NCBI GenBank assembly: GCA_964548225.1
Contig: CAZJQP010000028.1
Span: forward strand, 1-51,899
Length of the DNA: 51,899 bases
From: CALMEH01 sp964548225
Lineage (GTDB): Bacteria > Acidobacteriota > Blastocatellia > Pyrinomonadales > Pyrinomonadaceae
Direction of reading: 5' to 3'
Below are positions 7,320-15,645 of the stretch, in pieces; the first letter of the stretch is position 1, and every line of letters starts with the position of its first letter. The notes beneath the pieces are model-generated. The model worked only from the letters and a program-made list of their open reading frames with translations, made no database searches and was not told where the DNA came from. A program made the translations under genes and the position numbers.

Positions 7320-8042
7320 ATGGGAAGATTATCAACGACTCTGTTTGTGTCGCTTTTTTTTACTTTTTACTTTTTACTTTTTACTTGCCAAGCATCGGCA
7401 CAATTAACTATTTTTAATGTGCCTTCAACGGACATTTTGCCGGAGAAAAAGTTTTATGTTGAAGGCGATTTTATCGCTAAATTTGAAAAATTCGATAAAG
7501 GCGGTTTCCAAACCTACGGCTATCGAGTCGTTTATGGTGTCAGAAAAAATCTCGAAGTCGGTTCAAATTTCTATTTCACGCGCAACGGCACGCGCCCTTC
7601 ACCAAAAGAGTTTCAGCCGAATGTAAAATTCCGCGCTTACAATAGCGAAAAATACGGCGTAGCTGTTACAACAGGTGCAATCGGTTTTATTCCATTAGAT
7701 AAATCAGCCGGAAATCGCACGTTTGCAATGCTTTATTCAAATGTGAGCAAAACGGTGAACGCCACAAATGGCACGAGGTTGACGGGCGGATTTTATAATA
7801 TGGTTGGCGCACAAAGAGATTTCGGCACAAAACGCGGCGCGATTCTCGGCATCGAACAACCGATAAAAGGACGATTGAGTTTTCTCGCGGATTGGTATTC
7901 GGGCAATAATCGTTTGGGTTATTCCGCCGCCGGTTTGAATTATGCGTTCAAGAAAAATCAATTCATTCTTGTCGGCTACAATTTCGGGAATTTCGGTGCA
8001 GGAAATAATGCTTTTTCGGCTTTTTACGGCGTAACATTCTAA
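7320..8042 (+). CDS. Secreted outer-membrane beta-barrel-like protein
   Basis: A 240-residue protein with an N-terminal signal peptide ending near QASAQ (residue 28). It is then composed almost entirely of alternating-residue beta strands rich in Gly, Tyr and Phe, closing with a C-terminal aromatic (FYGVTF), typical of an outer-membrane barrel. Nothing points to a specific transport or adhesion role. The hydrophobic core of the signal peptide (FFTFYFLLFT) is encoded by four exact TTTTTAC heptamers. Three heptamers make 21 nt, so the seven-residue pattern FTFYFLL results. The start has AAAAGGAG a suitable distance upstream. It appears to be monocistronic. Confidence 0.8.
   Translation: MGRLSTTLFVSLFFTFYFLLFTCQASAQLTIFNVPSTDILPEKKFYVEGDFIAKFEKFDKGGFQTYGYRVVYGVRKNLEVGSNFYFTRNGTRPSPKEFQPNVKFRAYNSEKYGVAVTTGAIGFIPLDKSAGNRTFAMLYSNVSKTVNATNGTRLTGGFYNMVGAQRDFGTKRGAILGIEQPIKGRLSFLADWYSGNNRLGYSAAGLNYAFKKNQFILVGYNFGNFGAGNNAFSAFYGVTF
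7357..7384. repeat. Heptamer array TTTTTAC x4 within a signal-peptide coding region
   Basis: Identical in unit and copy number to the array at 6330-6357, but here translated as the hydrophobic core of the secreted protein's signal peptide. An A-rich counterpart (AAAAAGTAAAAAA) lies near 7186-7199, so the pair could again form inverted arms. Confidence 0.9.
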
Positions 8043-8090
8043 AATCAATTTCTTTGAGTTAAAATAGATTTGCTAAAGATTTTTTTGGAA

Positions 8091-8456
8091 ATGGCTTGGT
8101 CCTTAAAAAGTTTAAATATGAGTTTTTACATTTTATTTTTTGAGGTCGCCGGTGAGTTTTCGCCGATTCGAGAGCTATATATTTTTTATATTATCTTTGG
8201 CGGAATTGGATTTCTGCTTGGCTTATTTCGTTGGTAGGCAAGCGTAATCTGGTTAATTTTTCCAATGTCTGGAATTTTAATCTTACATAATTTGGTTACA
8301 ATAGATGAAATAAATATGATGTATGAGAATATAGTCAGGGAACTGGGCAAAAGTTATATTTGGCATCATTATATTTCGATGACAATGGGAGTTTTATTAA
8401 ATGCGGGAGGAATTTTTATTAATTTCCTCAAACCTAGAAAAATCATTTTACAATAG
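8091..8456 (+). pseudogene. Small membrane protein gene interrupted by one in-frame TAG
   Basis: From ATG 8091 the frame runs 48 codons to a TAG at 8235-8237, then stays open in the same frame for another 73 codons to a stop at 8454-8456. Both halves are hydrophobic and read like one four-segment membrane protein: SFYILFFEV, IFYIIFGGIGFLLGLF, then after the stop ASVIWLIFPMSGILI and SMTMGVLLNAGGIFINF. The residue before the stop is Trp, and a TGG to TAG change would explain the break. Either this is a recent nonsense pseudogene or two small proteins are made (a second ATG is at 8265). I do not recognise the family. This feature accounts for the otherwise gene-free 8043-8464. Confidence 0.6.
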
Positions 8457-8464
8457 AAATTATT

Positions 8465-10039
8465 ATGCAAACACAGAGAAGTTTAGATGAATTTAAAAAT
8501 GAACCTTTTACGGATTTTTCCGTCGAAGAAAACGCCAATGCGATGCGGTCGGCGATTGAACAAGTCAGAAGCGAACTTGGGCGCGAATATCCGATGGTCA
8601 TAAACGGCGAGAAAATTACGCTTGAAAGCAAGTTTGAAAGCATCAATCCGGCGAATAAAACGGAAGTCGTTGGCGTTTTTAGCGAAGGCGATACAGAAGC
8701 GGAAAATTTGGTGGAGCAGGCGATTGAATCGGCGAACAACGCTTTCAAAATCTGGAAACAAGTTTCGCCCGCTGAACGCGCCGAATATCTTTTCAAGGCG
8801 GCGGACATTATTCGCCAGCGGAAACATTATTTTTCGGCGTGGATGGTTTTTGAGACTTCAAAAACTTGGGCGGAAGCCGATGGCGACACGGCGGAAGCGA
8901 TTGATTTTCTTGAGTTTTACGGACGCGAGATGCTTCGTTGGGCAGAAACTCAGCCGATTACGCCTTCGCCTTACGCGGAGAAAAATTCGTTTGAATATAT
9001 TCCGCTCGGCGTTGGTGCGGTGATTCCGCCGTGGAATTTTCCGCTGGCAATTATGGTTGGAATGACGACTGCCGCGATTGTTGCGGGAAACACGGTCGTG
9101 CTGAAACCTTCGTCCGATTCGCCAACGATTGCGGCGAAATTTATTGAAGTTTTAGAAGAAATCAATCTACCCGCTGGAGTCGTAAATTTTGTTACGGGAA
9201 GCGCGGCGACCGGAAACGCGATGGTCGTGCATCCGAAAACTCGTTTTATTTCTTTTACAGGCTCGAAACAAGTCGGTTTGCACATCAACGAACACGCGGC
9301 GAAAACGCAAAAAGGACAAATTTGGATTAAGCGTGTGGTTGCGGAAATGGGCGGAAAAGACGCGATTATCGTGTGCGATGATGCGGATTTGGATTCGGCG
9401 GCGACGGGAATTGTTCAAGCGGCTTTCGGTTATCAAGGTCAAAAATGTTCGGCGTGTTCGCGGCTGATTGTTGACGAAAAAGTTCACGATGAATTGATGG
9501 AAAAAGTCGTTGCTTTGACGAAAACTTTGAATGTCGGACAACCGACCGAAGGCGACACAAATGTTGCGGCGGTTATCAACAAACGCTCTTTCGACAATAC
9601 TTTGAAATATATCAAAATCGGTGTGGAAGAAGGCGGCGTAGTTTTAACCGGCGGCGGCGGCAACGATGAACAAGGCTTTTTTATCGAACCGACGATTATT
9701 GATAATGTCAAAGCCGGAGCGACAATCGAGCAAGAAGAAATTTTTGCACCGGTTTTGGCTGTTATCAAAGCCAAAAATTATGATGAAGCGTTGGAAATCG
9801 CTAACGGCACGGAATTCGGTTTGACAGGTGCGGTTTATTCAACTTCGCAAGCGAATCTGGAACGTGCAAGGCGCGAATTTCACGTCGGAAATTTATACTT
9901 GAATCGCAAATGCACAGGCGCACTTGTCGGCGTTCATCCGTTCGGCGGTTTCAATATGTCCGGCACAGATTCAAAAGCCGGCGGACGCGAATATCTTTTG
10001 CAGTTTATGCAAGGTAAATCCATTGCACAGAAAATTTAA
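8465..10039 (+). CDS. L-glutamate gamma-semialdehyde (delta-1-pyrroline-5-carboxylate) dehydrogenase
   Basis: An NAD(P)-dependent aldehyde dehydrogenase of 524 residues. It oxidises glutamate-gamma-semialdehyde to glutamate, the second step of proline catabolism. The catalytic machinery is present: PPWNFP for the cofactor-binding Asn, the general base Glu294 in AEMGGKDAI, the nucleophile Cys328 in GQKCSACSR, and the C-terminal HPFGGFNMSGTDSKAGG substrate-anchoring loop. The N-terminal extension before the conserved INGEKI segment and the overall length fit the RocA/PruA-type P5C dehydrogenases and not general ALDHs. No proline dehydrogenase gene is adjacent in this window, so the pathway assignment rests on family resemblance. 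Confidence 0.88.
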   Translation: MQTQRSLDEFKNEPFTDFSVEENANAMRSAIEQVRSELGREYPMVINGEKITLESKFESINPANKTEVVGVFSEGDTEAENLVEQAIESANNAFKIWKQVSPAERAEYLFKAADIIRQRKHYFSAWMVFETSKTWAEADGDTAEAIDFLEFYGREMLRWAETQPITPSPYAEKNSFEYIPLGVGAVIPPWNFPLAIMVGMTTAAIVAGNTVVLKPSSDSPTIAAKFIEVLEEINLPAGVVNFVTGSAATGNAMVVHPKTRFISFTGSKQVGLHINEHAAKTQKGQIWIKRVVAEMGGKDAIIVCDDADLDSAATGIVQAAFGYQGQKCSACSRLIVDEKVHDELMEKVVALTKTLNVGQPTEGDTNVAAVINKRSFDNTLKYIKIGVEEGGVVLTGGGGNDEQGFFIEPTIIDNVKAGATIEQEEIFAPVLAVIKAKNYDEALEIANGTEFGLTGAVYSTSQANLERARREFHVGNLYLNRKCTGALVGVHPFGGFNMSGTDSKAGGREYLLQFMQGKSIAQKI

Positions 10040-10047
10040 GAGAAAAT

Positions 10048-10926
10048 ATGAAAAGAACGGTTACTTCGATTTTGTTGATGTTATCTTTAATTTCGCCGAT
10101 TTTCGCACAGGCGAAAAAGCAGATAATTTTTGCGGTTTTGAACGATGGGCGTGCGCTTGAGCCGATTGTGCAAGTTGATAAGGGGAAAATTGTCGAACTT
10201 GAATCGAATGCGGAAAACGGTTGGAAGGATTTTTCAAAACTCTATTATAAACCGAAAACGACTTATAATTTGATTTTCGGCGGCATTGCCAATGGCAAAG
10301 TTTCAGTCGTCAGTTCGGCTCCCGAATCCGACTGCGCTCAGAATATGGCAACGGTTACAACAACTTCAGTCAAAGCGAAATTAAAGGGTTTGGTGATGGG
10401 ATTGGCAACCGATGTGCCAATGAAAAAAGGCGGTTTGGGAACAAGGCGTGTGCCGACTTTGGCGGAACGGACGGAACTCGAAAAACTCGTCCGCGCCGAA
10501 ATGAAAAGCCAAAAAGTATCGGACGCAAATCTAAAAGGTTTGCGTTATCACAATTTGACTGCGCTTGACGTGAACAACGACAAAAAAGCGGAATTTATCG
10601 GTTCTTACTGGCTTCCGACCACGAAAACCGAACGTGCTTTGCTCTTTTTTATCGCCGAAAAAGGTGCGGACGGCAAATATTCTTTGGTTCATAGCGAGTT
10701 TGAGCTAATCAAACAAGATGACGTGATGAGCCAAGACATCAAAGACGTTGACAAGGGCATTTTGAATGAATTACTGCTTGATGCTTTTGATGTTGACGGC
10801 GATGGAACCGCGGAAATTTTTACTATCGGACAAGCGTTTGAAGGCAATAATTTTCAAATTTACAAGCGTGCGGATGGCAAATGGACAAAGGCGATGGAAG
10901 TTTATAACTATCATTGCGGCTATTAA
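10048..10926 (+). CDS. Secreted protein with Asp-rich calcium-loop-like motifs
   Basis: A 292-residue exported protein with a clear signal peptide (cleavage near IFAQA, residue 21). The C-terminal half contains two Asp-rich loops, LDVNNDKKAEF and FDVDGDGTAEIF, which resemble the calcium-binding repeats of FG-GAP/VCBS-like or dockerin-like modules. I do not recognise a catalytic site. It follows the P5C dehydrogenase by 8 bases and precedes the nucleotidyltransferase by 3, so co-transcription is likely, but a functional link is not obvious. A role in the periplasm or on the cell surface is inferred from the signal peptide only. Confidence 0.7.
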   Translation: MKRTVTSILLMLSLISPIFAQAKKQIIFAVLNDGRALEPIVQVDKGKIVELESNAENGWKDFSKLYYKPKTTYNLIFGGIANGKVSVVSSAPESDCAQNMATVTTTSVKAKLKGLVMGLATDVPMKKGGLGTRRVPTLAERTELEKLVRAEMKSQKVSDANLKGLRYHNLTALDVNNDKKAEFIGSYWLPTTKTERALLFFIAEKGADGKYSLVHSEFELIKQDDVMSQDIKDVDKGILNELLLDAFDVDGDGTAEIFTIGQAFEGNNFQIYKRADGKWTKAMEVYNYHCGY

Positions 10927-10929
10927 GTT

Positions 10930-11736
10930 TTGACCACGCAAATTTCAAAAGCCGTCATTCTCGCTCGTGGACTCGGAACGCGGCTTCGGGCAGATTTTTC
11001 GAGCGCAAATTTAACTTCGGAACAAACAAAAATCGCCTCGCTCGGCATTAAAACTTTGATGCCGGTGCGGGGCGATAAAACTTTGCTTGAATTTATTTTT
11101 GAAAATTTGGCGCAGGCAGGCTTTTCCGAATTTTGTCTTGTCATTGGCAATGAACATCAGGCAATTCGAGATTTTTGCGCTTCGTTAAATTACAATATTT
11201 CTTTTGCGATTCAAGAAAAACCGCTTGGCACGGCGGATGCGGTTTTGTCGGCTGAAAATTTCTGCGGCAGTGAAAAATTTTTAGTCGTAAATTCCGACAA
11301 CCTCTATCCTTTCAACGCTTTGCGTGAATTGCGCGAACTCAATCAAACAGGTTTTGTTGCTTTTTCGCGCAAAGGTTTGATTGAAAAAAGTAACATTTCC
11401 GAAGAAAAAATTAATAAATTTGCGGCGGTTAAATTGGACGAAAACGGACGTTTAATCAACATCATCGAAAAGCCCGAAATGATTGAGGAAAATTCGTTTG
11501 TTTCGATGAATTGTTGGCTTTTTTCGCCAAAGATTTTCGAGGCTTGCCGACAAATTAAACCATCTTTGCGCGGGGAATTTGAAATCACGTCTGCCGTCGG
11601 GTTTGCGATAAATAATTTGGATGAAAAATTTGCGGCAATTTACTCGGACGAAGGCGTTTTAGACCTTTCGAGCCGCGCCGATGTTGAAAAAATTGCGGAT
11701 TTTTTATGTTCATCAGAGGACGAATCGAATTTTTAG
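10930..11736 (+). CDS. Sugar-phosphate nucleotidyltransferase
   Basis: A 268-residue NTP-transferase-type enzyme that joins a sugar 1-phosphate to a nucleotide. The N-terminus is the family signature in slightly diverged form (AVILARGLGTRLR, where AGGxGTRL is more usual). Later come EKPLGTADAV for base and ribose recognition, VVNSDNLYPF with the metal-binding Asp, and IIEKPE for sugar contact. Translation appears to start at TTG 10930, three bases after the previous stop, because no ATG or GTG lies before the signature. Its 3' end overlaps the galactokinase gene by 31 bases. The pair would make a sugar 1-phosphate and then activate it; the exact sugar is not known. Confidence 0.82.
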   Translation: MTTQISKAVILARGLGTRLRADFSSANLTSEQTKIASLGIKTLMPVRGDKTLLEFIFENLAQAGFSEFCLVIGNEHQAIRDFCASLNYNISFAIQEKPLGTADAVLSAENFCGSEKFLVVNSDNLYPFNALRELRELNQTGFVAFSRKGLIEKSNISEEKINKFAAVKLDENGRLINIIEKPEMIEENSFVSMNCWLFSPKIFEACRQIKPSLRGEFEITSAVGFAINNLDEKFAAIYSDEGVLDLSSRADVEKIADFLCSSEDESNF

Positions 11737-12866
11737 GCAAACACACCGATTATTGTGGCGGTCAAAGTCTTGTTTGCGCCATTGACCGCGGTTTTTTTGT
11801 TGATTTCGAGCCGCACAACGACGATTTTGTAAAGCTGATAAATGAAGACACAAATGAAGTTGTCGAGATTTTATTTAACGAAAACCAACCAAATAAAAAA
11901 ACTCATTGGGCAAAATACCCGCAAACCGTCATCAGAAGAATTACTCAAAATTTCAAAAGCCGAAAACTCATTGGAGCAACAATAAATTTTCACTCAAATT
12001 TGCTGCAAGCCGCCGGACTTTCAAGTTCGAGCGCGTTGATGATTGCGGTTTTTTCAGCGTTGTCGAAAGCAAATAATTTGGAAAGTTTTGAGGAATTTCA
12101 GCAGAATATTCAGAGCAAATTTGAATTAGCGGAATATCTCGGTTGTATTGAAAACGGTCAAAATTACAAAAATCTAACAGGCGAAAAAGGCGTTGGAACT
12201 TTTGGCGGAAGCCAAGACCACGCGGCGATTTTGTGTTGTCGGGAAAATTTTTTGAGCCGATTCGGTTTTTCACCACTTGTTTTGGAAAAAGAAATCACCT
12301 TGCCGGAAGATTTGTGTTTTGCTGTGGCTTCAAGCGGCGTAACAGCGGAAAAAACAGGCGCGGCAAAGACGAAATATAATCGGCTTTCGCTCTTGTCGAA
12401 AGAGATTTCAAGATTTTTCAGTGATGATATGAGTTTGGCGCAAATTGTTGAAAATTATGGGCTTGAAGCGACAAAAAAGAAACTTGGAAGACCAGATTTA
12501 ATCAATCGTCTGACGCAATTTTACGTCGAAAATTTTGAAATAATTCCGCAGGTTTCCACATTTTTGGAAAAAGACGAAATTGAAAAAATCGGCGAACTCG
12601 TTGATTTATCGCATCGAAACGCCGATAAATTTTTGGGAAATCAAACGCCGGAAACGAACTTTTTACAAAGTTCCGCCCGCAAAATCGGCGCGTTGGCAAG
12701 TTCGGCTTTCGGCGCGGGCTTCGGTGGAAGTGTTTATGCTTTGGTGAAAAAATCTGATGCGGAAAAGTTTTTGGACGAATGGCGCAAAAGCTATTTAAAG
12801 ACTTTCCCGCAATACAACAAAAAATGCGATTTTTTTATCACGAAAGCATCTGAATCGAAAATTTAA
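11706..12866 (+). CDS. Galactokinase-like GHMP kinase
   Basis: A 386-residue sugar kinase of the GHMP superfamily, phosphorylating C1 of galactose or a related sugar. The substrate-binding motif near the start is GRIEFLGKHTDYCGG (galactokinase signature GRVNLIGEHTDYxxG). The ATP loop is QAAGLSSSSAL, the catalytic-Asp region is GTFGGSQDH, and the C-terminal glycine motif is GAGFGGSVYAL. It starts inside the last codons of the nucleotidyltransferase gene, in another frame, so the two are translationally linked. The absence of GalT or GalE here suggests direct activation of the sugar 1-phosphate by the upstream enzyme (inference). Arabinose- or fucose-type kinases are alternatives. Confidence 0.85.
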   Translation: MFIRGRIEFLGKHTDYCGGQSLVCAIDRGFFVDFEPHNDDFVKLINEDTNEVVEILFNENQPNKKTHWAKYPQTVIRRITQNFKSRKLIGATINFHSNLLQAAGLSSSSALMIAVFSALSKANNLESFEEFQQNIQSKFELAEYLGCIENGQNYKNLTGEKGVGTFGGSQDHAAILCCRENFLSRFGFSPLVLEKEITLPEDLCFAVASSGVTAEKTGAAKTKYNRLSLLSKEISRFFSDDMSLAQIVENYGLEATKKKLGRPDLINRLTQFYVENFEIIPQVSTFLEKDEIEKIGELVDLSHRNADKFLGNQTPETNFLQSSARKIGALASSAFGAGFGGSVYALVKKSDAEKFLDEWRKSYLKTFPQYNKKCDFFITKASESKI

Positions 12867-13003
12867 TCGCCTTCCATTTTTTGTTCAGACAGGCGTTTGA
12901 GCATCTTTTTGATGTCGGCAATTCCCTTGAATCCGACATAAGCCGTAACGATGATATACCAAATCAATGCAAGAATTGTCAGCACGAGCCAAAATGTTTT
13001 CAT
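12863..13003 (-). CDS. Symporter small accessory protein
   Basis: A 46-residue protein with one transmembrane helix (residues about 3-23, FWLVLTILALIWYIIVTAY) followed by a basic amphipathic tail (KKMLKRLSEQKMEGD). Its ATG overlaps the stop of the sodium:solute symporter gene as ATGA, so the two are translationally coupled. Single-helix proteins of this size recur next to SSS-family transporters and are annotated by NCBI as symporter small accessory proteins. I assign it on size, topology and coupling. The same frame is open further upstream, but that segment overlaps the symporter gene. It converges with the galactokinase gene, the two sharing four bases at their stops. Confidence 0.75.
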   Translation of the reverse strand: MKTFWLVLTILALIWYIIVTAYVGFKGIADIKKMLKRLSEQKMEGD

Positions 13004-14457
13004 ATTGCGTTTTCTCCTTTCGGTTTGATTAAAGAACCGATAATCATTGCCAAAGCCGAGCAGACGTAAGCGGCGATTCCTGAATAATATGGTCCGATTT
13101 GTTTTGATAATTCGACGTTTGTTTTTTCCAAAATCAAAAATCCGAGCGGGATTGCCGCGCTCACGAAAATCGAAGCGACTGCGCCCCAACTGTTGGCTTT
13201 TTTCCAGTAACACGCGGCGACAAGAAGCACGGAAATGCTTGCCAGATAAATTGTTCCGGTCAAGCCGAGATATGTCCACAAATCGCCTTCGAGTTTAAAC
13301 CAAAGTCCGTAAAGAAGCAGAAAAATTCCAATCAAAGCCACGATAAAACGATTCCACAAAAGTCCGCGTTTTTCGCTCCAGCCTTTGCGGAACGGCGCGA
13401 GAATGTCGTTGTAGATGACGCTTGCCCACGTCAGCATATAGCTCGAATCGGTTGACATATCGGCGGCGAGCATCGCGGCGATTAAAATTCCCATCAAGCC
13501 GACGGGAACGGTTATTGCCAAAAATTGCGGCATCGCGTCGAGCGAATCCGGCACATTGCTTCCTAAAACGGCGAGTGCGGCAATTCCCCAAATGCCCGGA
13601 ATTAGAAAGCGGCAGACGAAAAAGAAACTCGTGCGCGTGTAGATTTGCTGACCTGTTTTCGAGTCTTTGGATGAAAGCACGCGGGCGATTGTCGTTTGCC
13701 ACGTCAAAACTGCCGCTAAATTCAAAAGTCCGTTGAAAACAACATATTGCCAACCCATTTCGGGATGCACGAACGGATTAAATCCGCCTGCGCCGTGATT
13801 GACCTCAACGGTATGGACAAGTGTTTCCCAACCCACTGTGTAAAGAATCAAAATTGTAACGGCGATTAATCCGACGCTCATCACGACGAATTGCAAAAAA
13901 TCAGTGATAAGCACCGAAAGCATTCCGCCAAAAATCGTATAAATTGCCACGCCGACGAGCAGAATCGTCATTGTAATTTCCAAATATCCGACATTTAATC
14001 CGGCGACGGTTACGAGAAATTGTCCGCCGATTCTGAGGAAAACGCCCATATTCAGCAAGCCGCCAAGAACAATGACGATGCCTGCCGCCATACGAATTCT
14101 TGAGCCGAAGCGTTTTTCGATGAGTTCGGGAATCGTAAAAACGCCCGAATCGCGCAGAGGTTTGATGACAAAACCGGACAAACCGACAAAAAGCATCGCC
14201 AAAGCCATCAAAATTCCCGGAGTTGCGCCCGCGAAGCCGTATTTGTAGCCGTTTTGCGCGGTATACATACAAGTTACGATGCCGAATTCAGTCGCCGCCA
14301 AACTCGCAATGCCGAGATAAACGTCCATTTCGCGTCCGGCGACGAGAAAATGCTCGACCTTGCCGACATATTTTCTGACGTAAAGCCCTGCAAACATCGT
14401 AACGAGCAGATAAAGCCCGACGATGCTTCCGTCTAAAAGCCAATTAAAATTATTCAT
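13000..14457 (-). CDS. Sodium:solute symporter (SSS family)
   Basis: A 485-residue multi-pass inner-membrane transporter with about 13 hydrophobic segments. The family motifs are visible: VAGREMDVYLGIASLAATEFG in helix 2-3, GVFTIPELIEKRFGSR, and the loop LAADMSTDSSYML, a typical Na+-site region. It should couple Na+ entry to uptake of an organic solute. The substrate cannot be read from the sequence. The true start is taken as the ATG at 14457 (MNNFNWLLDGSIVG). The frame remains open upstream to 14529, but that extension is the translation of a heptad repeat. A small accessory protein gene follows in overlap. Confidence 0.9.
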   Translation of the reverse strand: MNNFNWLLDGSIVGLYLLVTMFAGLYVRKYVGKVEHFLVAGREMDVYLGIASLAATEFGIVTCMYTAQNGYKYGFAGATPGILMALAMLFVGLSGFVIKPLRDSGVFTIPELIEKRFGSRIRMAAGIVIVLGGLLNMGVFLRIGGQFLVTVAGLNVGYLEITMTILLVGVAIYTIFGGMLSVLITDFLQFVVMSVGLIAVTILILYTVGWETLVHTVEVNHGAGGFNPFVHPEMGWQYVVFNGLLNLAAVLTWQTTIARVLSSKDSKTGQQIYTRTSFFFVCRFLIPGIWGIAALAVLGSNVPDSLDAMPQFLAITVPVGLMGILIAAMLAADMSTDSSYMLTWASVIYNDILAPFRKGWSEKRGLLWNRFIVALIGIFLLLYGLWFKLEGDLWTYLGLTGTIYLASISVLLVAACYWKKANSWGAVASIFVSAAIPLGFLILEKTNVELSKQIGPYYSGIAAYVCSALAMIIGSLIKPKGENAI

Positions 14458-14460
14458 TAT

Positions 14461-14531
14461 GGTTTTTGGGCTTTGGACTTTGGGCTTCGCGTTAAAACCA
14501 AAGACCAAAGACCAAAAGCCAAAGTCCAAAG
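14461..14531. repeat. Heptad-periodic inverted repeat (CCAAAGN type)
   Basis: The right half is five successive 7-mers of the form CCAAAGN, and the left half is the complementary GGNCTTT-type words. A 13-bp perfect pairing links 14471-14483 with 14519-14531. It lies between the divergent symporter and fmt genes. It spuriously extends the symporter frame. Confidence 0.85.
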
Positions 14532-14601
14532 ATAAATTAAGACAGATGATTTTCGCTCATAAATTGAAACATTTCAAGCAATCGGATTAGACTTGAAAGT
14601 G

Positions 14602-15546
14602 ATGAAGATTGTTTTTATGGGAACTCCAAACGCGGCTGTTCCGAGTTTGGAAAAAATTTTGGCGGACGGACACGAAGTTGTCGCTGTTTATACACAGCCT
14701 GACCGACCTGCGGGACGCGGAAACAAATTGACTGCGCCGGCTGTTAAAGAATTTGCTTTGCAAAATGGTTTGCAAGTTTTTCAGCCGACGAAAATTAAAA
14801 CATCGGAAGCGTTGGAACTTTTCAAATCGCATAAAGCTGATGTTGCGGTTGTCGTGGCTTACGGACGAATTTTGCCGCAAACTTTTCTCGAAGCGTTTCC
14901 GAAAGGCGCGGTAAATGTCCATTTTTCGCTTTTGCCGAAATATCGCGGCGCGGCTCCCGTCAATTGGGCGATTGTAAATGGCGAAGAAAAAACGGGCGTT
15001 ACGACAATGAAAATGGATTTAGGTTTAGACACGGGCGATATTTTGCTCGTTCGTGAAACCGAAATCGGTGCGGAAGAAAATGCGATTGAATTGATGGAAA
15101 GATTATCGTTTGTCGGCGCGGATTTGCTTTCGGAAACGCTGGCGAAATTTGATGAAATTACGCCGCAACCTCAAAATCACGATTTGGCGACATTTGCGCC
15201 GATTATGAAAAAAGAAGACGGTGCAATTAATTGGAATTTGAGCGCGGCTGAAATTGCCAATCGGGTGCGCGGATTTCAGCCTTTTCCGACGAGTTACACA
15301 TTTTATAATGGGAAAAAATTAACTATTTGGAAGGCAAGCGAAGCCTTAATGCCTTCCGCAGACATAATTCAGAATCCGCCTATTTCAGGAACAATTTTGT
15401 GCGCGGATAAAGATTTTCTTTCAGTATATTGTGATAGCGCGGTTACTTTAATAATTGAAGAATTACAAATCGAAGGCAAACGCCGAATGACGACACGCGA
15501 TTTTTTGAACGGTGTAAAACTGCAAACGGGCGAAAAACTAGGATAA
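14602..15546 (+). CDS. fmt: Methionyl-tRNA formyltransferase
   Basis: Formylates Met-tRNAfMet with 10-formyltetrahydrofolate to make the initiator. The N-terminal nucleotide-fold opens with KIVFMGTP. The formyl-transfer core is complete: NVHFSLLPKYRGAAPVNWAI with catalytic Asn and His, then GVTTMKMDLGLDTGDIL with the conserved Asp. The C-terminal OB-like tRNA-binding domain follows. The ATG at 14602 gives the standard start; a TTG three codons earlier is in frame but less likely. At about 314 residues the length is normal. It heads a same-strand run of fmt, trhO and rsmB, all concerned with tRNA or rRNA. Confidence 0.96.
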   Translation: MKIVFMGTPNAAVPSLEKILADGHEVVAVYTQPDRPAGRGNKLTAPAVKEFALQNGLQVFQPTKIKTSEALELFKSHKADVAVVVAYGRILPQTFLEAFPKGAVNVHFSLLPKYRGAAPVNWAIVNGEEKTGVTTMKMDLGLDTGDILLVRETEIGAEENAIELMERLSFVGADLLSETLAKFDEITPQPQNHDLATFAPIMKKEDGAINWNLSAAEIANRVRGFQPFPTSYTFYNGKKLTIWKASEALMPSADIIQNPPISGTILCADKDFLSVYCDSAVTLIIEELQIEGKRRMTTRDFLNGVKLQTGEKLG

Positions 15547-15554
15547 GAATTTAG

Positions 15555-15634
15555 CTGCGAAATACGCGAAAAGGCGCGAAAGAAAGACTTTTTTGGTAGA
15601 ATTTCTTTTTCGCGTTGTTTCGTATGTTTCGCAG
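15555..15634. repeat. Inverted repeat of the CTGCGAAAyA type
   Basis: The outer arms begin CTGCGAAATACGCGAAA and end TTTCGTATGTTTCGCAG, with imperfect pairing continuing inward. The words recur about every 9 nt around a GAAA core. It is closely related to the repeats at 31970-32046 and 33636-33708, making a small family with a shared sequence. Confidence 0.85.
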
Positions 15635-15645
15635 TCAAAAAAATT

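Noticed and set aside
6330..7384. A mobile cassette carrying def between TTTTTAC arrays
   Set aside because: The arrays are simple 7-mer tandems found at many places with other words. No transposase, target duplication or compositional shift is visible.
12863..13279. A longer open frame for the symporter accessory protein
   Set aside because: The upstream part is Arg-rich and overlaps the symporter gene out of frame; the 46-residue product from 13003 is the sensible unit.
14458..14529. Extended N-terminus of the symporter (and similarly of greA, ispE and the GT39 gene)
   Set aside because: The added residues are translations of hairpin repeats, not family sequence.
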